Origin: an uncultured Comamonadaceae bacterium
GTDB taxonomy: Bacteria; Pseudomonadota; Gammaproteobacteria; Burkholderiales; Burkholderiaceae_C
Reading direction: 5' to 3'
DNA: 14,103 nt
NCBI GenBank assembly: GCA_937893415.1
Contig: CALBWZ010000399.1
Span: 1 to 14,103 of the forward strand
The translations under genes were made by a program, and so were the position numbers. Positions within the stretch are counted from its first letter, which is position 1, and each line of letters begins with the position of its first letter. Shown here in pieces: positions 14,002-14,103 of this stretch. The notes beneath the pieces were generated by a model. That model was not told where the DNA came from, did not search any database, and saw only the letters and a program-made list of their open reading frames with translations.

Positions 14002-14103
14002 TCACAGCTCATCGATGCCGCTGTAATCGCTGCGCCAATGCGCCAAGCTCACCTGAACGGAACGAAACGTACACAACACAAAACCAACCCAACAAATGCC
14101 ATA
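14002..14103 (-). CDS. dctQ: TRAP transporter small permease (DctQ family), C-terminal end only
   Basis: An open minus-strand frame of 33 codons enters from the right edge and ends at a TGA (14002-14004), too short to be listed by most gene finders. It reads as the end of a hydrophobic helix (GICWVGFVLCTF) followed by a polar tail with Arg, Trp and acidic residues and ending in DEL, which fits the last transmembrane segment and cytoplasmic tail of a DctQ protein. The position, immediately before dctM on the same strand, is where the small permease gene normally lies. The identification rests mostly on this context; the start and most of the gene are outside the window. Confidence 0.6.
   Translation of the reverse strand, partial: YGICWVGFVLCTFRSVQVSLAHWRSDYSGIDEL

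Noticed and set aside
1..14103. Mobile elements, attachment sites, CRISPR arrays, tRNA or rRNA genes
   Set aside because: I looked for transposase motifs, terminal repeats, regularly spaced repeats and RNA gene signatures and saw none; the region looks like stable metabolic operons.

Overview
The window is a sugar-acid catabolic island from a Gram-negative proteobacterium. It is most likely a betaproteobacterium of the order Burkholderiales. That placement is an inference from the medium GC content, the TRAP-type uptake system, the style of the hexuronate and idonate enzymes and the DUF3429/DUF1330 proteins; there is no rRNA or other taxonomic marker here.

Layout. At the left edge (2-1140, plus strand) is the 3' part of a voltage-gated-type potassium channel gene, overlapping by 4 bp a DUF3429 membrane protein gene. 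They face, across a short region holding a pentanucleotide repeat and a hairpin, a minus-strand operon (3985 down to 1262) in the order gntK, idnO, idnD, DUF1330. This is the L-idonate route: IdnD oxidises L-idonate to 5-keto-D-gluconate, IdnO reduces that to D-gluconate, and GntK phosphorylates it to 6-phosphogluconate for the Entner-Doudoroff or pentose phosphate pathway. Divergent from it, across a 149-bp control region with two recognisable promoters and a direct repeat, is the plus-strand pair otnK-otnC (4135-6062), for a 3-oxo-tetronate kinase and a class II aldolase-fold decarboxylase.

From the right edge a second minus-strand operon runs towards otnC: dctQ (3' end only, 14103-14002), dctM, uxuB-like reductase, manD, uxaA, an HcxB-type dehydrogenase and an FAH-fold enzyme ending at 6090. 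The TRAP permease genes would import a sugar acid. The mannitol-dehydrogenase-family enzyme would reduce D-fructuronate to D-mannonate. ManD and UxaA would dehydrate mannonate and altronate to 2-keto-3-deoxy-D-gluconate (KDG). The last two enzymes are an oxidoreductase of unknown hydroxyacid specificity and a 2-keto-3-deoxy-sugar-acid dehydratase/hydrolase-like protein. Genes are tightly packed, with several 4-bp ATGA stop/start overlaps, so this is probably one transcript with coupled translation.

The main enzymes belong to known families. The interesting points are the combination (hexuronate, aldonate and tetronate modules together, with no KDG kinase or aldolase, no uronate isomerase and no regulator in view), an OtnC homologue whose expected zinc-ligand histidine and catalytic glutamate positions are changed, and the shared divergent control region. 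I saw no phage, transposon, CRISPR array, tRNA or rRNA.
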